Below are positions 60,517-64,000 of a DNA stretch of 64,000 bases, piece by piece. The stretch is from Halomonas beimenensis (GTDB lineage Bacteria > Pseudomonadota > Gammaproteobacteria > Pseudomonadales > Halomonadaceae): positions 186,001-250,000 of the forward strand of contig NZ_CP021435.1 of NCBI RefSeq assembly GCF_002549795.1. Direction: 5' to 3'. Every line of letters starts with the position of its first letter. Positions within the stretch are counted from its first letter, which is position 1. Below the pieces are notes generated by a model, which saw only the letters and a list, made by a program, of their open reading frames with translations, made no database searches and was not told the DNA's origin. Position numbers and translations under genes: made by a program.

Positions 60517-61352
60517 AGGTCGAGTACCTCCACCTCGCGGGGCAGGCCACGATCCATGGCCCGGTAACAGTCGGGGATGCTGGTCAGGATCGGTTTGCCG
60601 TCCTGGTCGTAGAGTTGGCAGGTGCCGTCATAGATCGAGCCGGCATGGGCGGTGGCGGTTTCCTGGGGCGCGGCGCGTCTTGCCGTGGCGGCGGCCTGGC
60701 GGGGAGCCTGGCTGGTGGCTTCCGGCCCGACGTAGCCGGTGACCTGGGTAATGGCGAGGATCACCGCGCCGATGGCGCCGACCAGCACTAGGGGAGCCAT
60801 GACCAGGATGCGCGGCAGGCGCTTCTTGCCGGTGTGCATGCTGGCCGAGGTGTATTGCTCGAAGACCCATTTCGGGTACTTCCAGATCGAGGATTCGCAG
60901 TCGGCGTCCTTGGAATGGGCGGCGGGGTTGGTGTGGCAGACGCCTTCCCAGCGCCAGACGATGGCCCCGTTGAGCTTGCCCTTGCGCATCAGGTGCTCGT
61001 GGGTGTCGACCAGGGCGCGGACGTCGCTGGTGAGCTGGGAGGGGTTCTGGCAGGTCAGGATGAAGTCCACGCCCCGGTGGCGGTGGGTCTCCAGGGCGGC
61101 GATCTCGGGCGGCGGTTCGCCGGTGTTGCGGTAGCGCCGCCAGCGTTGCTGCACCTCGTCGATGAGGATCAGCGAGCCGTCGGGGACGTCCATCCACTCG
61201 TCGGGGATGGGGGCCTGGTTGCGCAGGTCGCGGACGTTGCCGAAGAAGGGCCGGTCGGTGCCTTCCTCGGTGCGCAGCCAGTTGATCATGGTGTAGACGG
61301 CGCGCAGGGTCTTGCCGGCGCCGGGGACTCCCGAGATGAGATGAATCGCCAT
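60513..61352 (-). CDS. zot: Zot-like phage assembly ATPase (pI)
   Basis: The 279-residue protein is the inovirus morphogenesis ATPase that drives extrusion of the phage through the inner membrane. It begins MAIHLISGVPGAGKTLRAV, with Walker A GVPGAGKT, has LILIDEVQQRW (Walker B) and THRHRGVDFILTCQNPSQL, and one membrane helix (ILVMAPLVLVGAIGAVILAI, about 195-215) before a periplasmic tail with two Cys. GGAGGATCC precedes the ATG, two bases after the DUF2523 stop. Zot is named from a Vibrio phage toxin, but toxicity is not implied. Confidence 0.93.
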   Translation of the reverse strand: MAIHLISGVPGAGKTLRAVYTMINWLRTEEGTDRPFFGNVRDLRNQAPIPDEWMDVPDGSLILIDEVQQRWRRYRNTGEPPPEIAALETHRHRGVDFILTCQNPSQLTSDVRALVDTHEHLMRKGKLNGAIVWRWEGVCHTNPAAHSKDADCESSIWKYPKWVFEQYTSASMHTGKKRLPRILVMAPLVLVGAIGAVILAITQVTGYVGPEATSQAPRQAAATARRAAPQETATAHAGSIYDGTCQLYDQDGKPILTSIPDCYRAMDRGLPREVEVLDL

Positions 61353-61354
61353 GG

Positions 61355-61645
61355 TCAGGATCCTCCGGTGATGAGCGCGGACGGGCCGAGGCTCCAGTTC
61401 TTGAACATGCCGCGCAGGATGAAGGCGGAGCCGATCGCGGAGAGGCCGACGTCGAAGCCGGCGAGCTGGACGAACCACAGGTACCGGCCCGAGTCGCCCA
61501 GGTAGTCCATGGCGGTGTCGAGGAGCTGGTCGATCAAGACGGCGCCGATGGTGGTGAAGACCACCAGGCTCGCCACCTTCACGATGGCGAGCACGATGAG
61601 GTACTTGGCGATGAAGGACAGGATGGTGAGCAGGACGGCGGGCAT
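61355..61645 (-). CDS. DUF2523 minor coat protein (pVI-like)
   Basis: The 96-residue protein has three hydrophobic segments (AVLLTILSFIAKYLIVLAIVKV, VVFTTIGAVLIDQLLD, GLSAIGSAFILRGMF). DUF2523 proteins lie between the adsorption protein and zot in many inoviruses and are taken as the pVI-like end-cap coat protein. It starts nine bases after the pIII-like gene and ends two bases before zot. Confidence 0.82.
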   Translation of the reverse strand: MPAVLLTILSFIAKYLIVLAIVKVASLVVFTTIGAVLIDQLLDTAMDYLGDSGRYLWFVQLAGFDVGLSAIGSAFILRGMFKNWSLGPSALITGGS

Positions 61646-61654
61646 GGGGACCTC

Positions 61655-62923
61655 CTAGGCGGTGGAGGGCCGTGACTGGCCCAGGACGATGAACAGCGCG
61701 GAGATGAAGCACAGGCCGATAACGGCGCCACGGATGTTGCCGGCCAGGTCGCAGGCGGGCTGCCAGTCGAGGCTGATGGTGCCGTACAGCGGGATCTCGA
61801 TGACGTTGGGTTCGGGACACATGCCCGTGCCGAGCCCGGCGTCGTAGTCGGGCAGGTCCTCGATGACGTTCACGTTCCACTCGGGCTCGGGCATCTCGGG
61901 GTAGGCGCTGGACGGCGGTTCCTCGGTGAGGTCGTCGCGCAACTGGCTGAGCTGCTTGTTCAGGTCCTCGACGAGCTGGTCCTCGGCCTGCTGGCCGTCG
62001 CTGTCGGTGTCGGGGTTGGGCGGCTCCTGGCCTTCCAGGGTGGCGGCGACGTTCTCGGCCCATTGCTTGGCCTTCTTGCGGACCTCGGGCGGGGACGAGC
62101 CCTTGGCGTCCTCGATGTCGTTCAGCTCGGGGTCGATCGAGTCGTTGGTGGCTTCCCATTCCCAGGGGTAGGGGGATTCGTCGTCGAACCAGAGGTCGTC
62201 GACGATGGTGCTGGGCAGGTGTTCATCCAGTTGGGAGTAGTCCGACTCGGGCACGATGACCGGCTCGGTTTCCAACGTCGAGTCGACCGAGCCGCCGGTG
62301 TATTCCGCCTTCTGAATCACCGGGTGGAAATGCAGGGTGGGGAAGTAGCCGCCCTCCGGTTCGAGGTTGGTGCAGTTGTTCACGAAGGGGTCGGATGACT
62401 GCGTGTAGGGGACGGCGTAGGTGTACCCCATCCACCAGGTATCGTTGACGTTCTTGGCGCCCCATTCCTGGACGGTATAGAGGGCGTCGGGGCACTGCGA
62501 GGACACACCGGGGATCTCACTCCACTCGGACCAATCCGGAGAGGTGACGGGATGGCTCTCGCCGGTGCCTTCCTCGTGGATGCCGTCCTGCATGGACCAG
62601 GCCCAGCCGGCGGCGGCCAGGGCGAGGGACAGGCCGGGGTGCATGACGCCGCGGGAGAGAGCGGCCAAGGCGCCCCGGCGCAGGGTGGCACGGGCCACGG
62701 GGACGACCTGCCGGGTGTAGATGCGTTCCGAGGTGGGCTTGTGCTGATAGGCGACGCTGGCGGCGGCCTCGATGTACTGGCCGGTCTTCACGCCGGTTGA
62801 GCTGGTCGAGAGGATCTCGATGCCGTTGGTGTTGACGGCGGCTAGTGATGGAACAGGAGCCAGAAGGCCGGCAACAAGGCCAGCAATACCAACATACCGG
62901 GGGAGAGTTCGAGCATGGGTCAT
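61655..62923 (-). CDS. pIII-like adsorption protein (TspB/CoaA type)
   Basis: The 422-residue protein has a signal peptide (MTHARTLPRYVGIAGLVAGLLAPVPSLAA), a long acidic central region rich in Pro, Ser, Glu and Asp (about 205-345), cysteines in C-terminal CPEPNVIEIPLYGTISLDWQPACD, and a C-terminal membrane anchor (IRGAVIGLCFISALFIVLG). That is the layout of inovirus tip proteins that bind the host pilus and TolA. The sequence of such proteins varies with receptor, so host receptor cannot be named. It follows the coat-protein terminator. Confidence 0.82.
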   Translation of the reverse strand: MTHARTLPRYVGIAGLVAGLLAPVPSLAAVNTNGIEILSTSSTGVKTGQYIEAAASVAYQHKPTSERIYTRQVVPVARATLRRGALAALSRGVMHPGLSLALAAAGWAWSMQDGIHEEGTGESHPVTSPDWSEWSEIPGVSSQCPDALYTVQEWGAKNVNDTWWMGYTYAVPYTQSSDPFVNNCTNLEPEGGYFPTLHFHPVIQKAEYTGGSVDSTLETEPVIVPESDYSQLDEHLPSTIVDDLWFDDESPYPWEWEATNDSIDPELNDIEDAKGSSPPEVRKKAKQWAENVAATLEGQEPPNPDTDSDGQQAEDQLVEDLNKQLSQLRDDLTEEPPSSAYPEMPEPEWNVNVIEDLPDYDAGLGTGMCPEPNVIEIPLYGTISLDWQPACDLAGNIRGAVIGLCFISALFIVLGQSRPSTA

Positions 62924-62948
62924 GGCCTCGGGTCCTGTCGGTGAATCG

Positions 62949-62970
62949 AAAAGGGCCCCCGTAGGGGCCC
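62949..62970 (-). terminator. Terminator between coat protein and pIII-like genes
   Basis: On the minus strand GGGCCCC-tacg-GGGGCCC is followed by TTTT. In filamentous phages a terminator after the major coat gene allows its high expression and weak read-through to the adsorption gene. Confidence 0.8.
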
Positions 62971-62997
62971 GGGGTGGGGCGGTGCGTGGGGAGCGGG

Positions 62998-63222
62998 TCA
63001 CATCACGCGGCGGATGAGCTTGAAGACCAGGATGCCGGCGAGCACGCCGAGCACGGCCAGGCCGACGGCGCCCACCGGGGTCATGGCGCCTTCGATGGTG
63101 GAGACGAGGCCGGTGGTGTCGATGCTGGAGCCGCCGGTCTCGGTGGCCAGGGCGGAGCCGGACACCAGGGCCAGGGGGACCAGGGCGACACGACGGGCTT
63201 TCTTGGCGAAGACAGTTTTCAT
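62998..63222 (-). CDS. Inovirus major coat protein (pVIII/CoaB-like)
   Basis: The 74-residue precursor has a signal peptide with a cleavage site after SALA, leaving about 48 residues: an acidic/neutral amphipathic N-terminal part (TETGGSSIDTTGLVSTIEG), a membrane helix (VGAVGLAVLGVLAGILVF) and a basic end (KLIRRVM) that faces the DNA. This layout is diagnostic for filamentous phage coats. It lies between two small genes and the pIII-like gene, with a terminator after it. Confidence 0.9.
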   Translation of the reverse strand: MKTVFAKKARRVALVPLALVSGSALATETGGSSIDTTGLVSTIEGAMTPVGAVGLAVLGVLAGILVFKLIRRVM

Positions 63223-63226
63223 GGCA

Positions 63227-63442
63227 TTACCTCATGTAGGAGTGGAGTTGCTGGGCGATGGCTCGGATGGCCCAGGCGGCGGCCCAGACCATGCCGATGG
63301 CGAGGGCGACCGTGATGGCGTCCTCGACACTCAGCCAAGGCTGGGTGCCAGCCTCGACGAGTTCGGCGGCGTCGACCCAGGCCAGGGGCTCCCGGCAGGA
63401 GCCCAGGTCGGGGTCGAAGTCGCGGCAGACCTGCACCTTCAT
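63227..63442 (-). CDS. Small single-pass membrane protein of the inovirus
   Basis: The 71-residue product has an N-terminal soluble part with two Cys (MKVQVCRDFDPDLGSC) and one membrane helix (AITVALAIGMVWAAAWAI). Its ATG overlaps the end of the upstream ssDNA-binding-like gene by four bases. In position it corresponds to the small genes before the coat gene of Pf1-type phages, possibly a pVII/pIX-like tip protein. That role is inferred from position only. Confidence 0.7.
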   Translation of the reverse strand: MKVQVCRDFDPDLGSCREPLAWVDAAELVEAGTQPWLSVEDAITVALAIGMVWAAAWAIRAIAQQLHSYMR

Positions 63443-63768
63443 GACTTGGCGGCCTGCTTGGGCTCAGACGCGGGGGCGGTGGCCTGAGCGGTGGAGGGCT
63501 TGCGCACGGCGATGGCGTGCATGGTGATCTTGCCGCCGGTGGTCCTCATCTCGGCGTCGATCTCGAGGTTGCACGGCATGTTCGCGGCGTAGGGGCGGAT
63601 CTGGTCGAGGATCTCGTAGGGGGCCGAGATGGTGGCGACCTCGTAGCCGACGCGGTTCTCGTTGTTGGCGTCGGCCTCGTTCATGACGGTGAGCTTGGCG
63701 CCCTTGACGCCGTTGTCCATGGAGTAGCGCATGGCGCCGATGACGCGGGCTTGGATGGTGTTGATCAT
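63439..63768 (-). CDS. Probable phage single-stranded DNA-binding protein
   Basis: The 109-residue product (MINTIQARVIGAMRYSMDNGVKGAKLTVMNEADA...) has a beta-rich first part and a Pro/Ala/Lys tail (ATAPASEPKQAAKS) as in phage ssDNA-binding proteins (gene V type), which coat the phage strand before packaging. Its place just before the small coat genes agrees. Family membership is by position and pattern; I do not see a diagnostic motif. It overlaps the flanking genes by four bases on both sides. Confidence 0.65.
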   Translation of the reverse strand: MINTIQARVIGAMRYSMDNGVKGAKLTVMNEADANNENRVGYEVATISAPYEILDQIRPYAANMPCNLEIDAEMRTTGGKITMHAIAVRKPSTAQATAPASEPKQAAKS

Positions 63769-63995
63769 GGCTGTTTCCTTCCTTTCTTGGCTGCGTGGCG
63801 TGTGAGCTGTTCGCAATGCTCAGCGAGAGCCGCTAGCTCGGTGGTTTCCGGGGACTGACCATCCAGCTCCCGGCTGTGGTACTCGGCGAGGCGGTAGAGG
63901 AGCGCCGCCTTGCCCGGATCCCGGCCGTGGAGGCAGCGGCTGGCCCGCTCCCTCAAGGCTCGGGGCTCCGGGCAGGGGTCCCCCTGCCGCGCCAC
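63765..63995 (-). CDS. Hypothetical inovirus protein
   Basis: The visible 76-residue frame starts with a GTG near the window edge and may be longer. It is charged and helical (LYRLAEYHSRELDGQSPETTELAALAEHCEQLTRHAAKKGRKQP), ending in a basic tail. The stop overlaps the ATG of the ssDNA-binding-like gene by four bases, which argues it is translated. I do not recognise the family. Confidence 0.55.
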   Translation of the reverse strand: MARQGDPCPEPRALRERASRCLHGRDPGKAALLYRLAEYHSRELDGQSPETTELAALAEHCEQLTRHAAKKGRKQP

Positions 63996-64000
63996 CCTGC

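Larger units (their letters stand above)
56518..64000 (-). mobile_element. Pf1-like filamentous (inovirus) prophage, left part
   Basis: A run of minus-strand genes follows the inovirus order: a ssDNA-binding-like protein, a small membrane protein, the major coat protein, a pIII-like adsorption protein, a DUF2523 minor coat protein, Zot, (TraX-like), the replication initiator and a tyrosine integrase. This is the order of Pseudomonas Pf1/Pf4 with traX added. Many neighbours overlap by ATGA. The left boundary is probably near tRNA-Thr; the right boundary is outside the window. Genes upstream of the ssDNA-binding protein are cut off. Confidence 0.85.

Noticed and set aside
60513..62159. A single long frame covering zot and part of the pIII-like gene
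   Set aside because: Only the part from 61352 on looks like a real protein (Zot). The upstream 269 codons are Arg/Pro/Gly-rich and overlap DUF2523 and the pIII-like gene in another frame.
63439..63816. Longer start for the ssDNA-binding-like gene, 16 codons upstream
   Set aside because: The ATG at 63768 makes the ATGA overlap with the upstream gene, consistent with the other couplings in the phage operon.

Overview
The window looks like a high-GC gammaproteobacterial chromosome, most likely Halomonas or another member of the Halomonadaceae. The evidence is the 16S rRNA sequence, the strongly GC-biased codon use, and a gene order (secG, rimP-nusA-infB-rbfA-truB-rpsO-pnp, then panDCB-folK-pcnB-cbrBA-gluQ-dksA) that I recall from Pseudomonas and relatives. 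The genus is inferred from pattern recognition; no database was searched.

Layout. 1-9.4 kb: end of secG, tRNA-Leu, tRNA-fMet and the translation/RNA-decay cluster rimP-nusA-infB-rbfA-truB-rpsO-pnp. 9.4-11.9 kb: an MFS efflux transporter and a convergent thiolase. 12.0-22.9 kb (minus strand): dksA, gluQ, a small membrane gene (cbrX-like), the CbrA/CbrB two-component system, a predicted CrcZ-like regulatory RNA, then pcnB, folK, panB, panC and panD. 23.1-34.4 kb: an aminotransferase, sfsA, a DUF4426 protein, metW-metX, yggT-proC-yggS, pilT-pilU, anmK and tyrS. 34.4-40.3 kb: a full rRNA operon (two promoters, boxA, 16S, tRNA-Ile, tRNA-Ala, 23S, 5S, terminators). 40.3-56.1 kb: housekeeping genes (VOC protein, hisC, AEC transporter, NlpE-like lipoprotein, radA, selD-mnmH, a degenerate amidotransferase, an ATL protein, yjaG, hisFAHB, a PanZ-like acetyltransferase, asmA, mutY, yggX). 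56.2-56.5 kb: tRNA-Phe, tRNA-Gln, tRNA-Thr. 56.5-64.0 kb: a Pf1-like filamentous (inovirus) prophage that runs off the right edge, fronted by an AT-rich tandem-repeat segment.

The most notable find is an unannotated-type RNA gene at about 16163-16659 (minus strand), directly downstream of cbrB. It has a -24/-12 sigma-54 promoter, two TGTTAC half-sites upstream, eight CAACAA-type A-rich motifs, and a strong terminator. This is the architecture of Pseudomonas CrcZ, which titrates Hfq/Crc to relieve carbon catabolite repression. CbrA senses, CbrB activates sigma-54 promoters, and the RNA would be the output, so the whole circuit sits in one 5-kb stretch.

Second is the inovirus, which carries a traX-like pilin-acetylase gene between zot and the replication initiator, translationally coupled to zot. 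Third are three tandem ~157-bp units between the tRNA cluster and the integrase, each ending in an intrinsic terminator and at least one carrying a TATAAT box, which look like small-RNA cassettes. The window also holds panD and, 40 kb away, a PanZ-like factor that could mature it.
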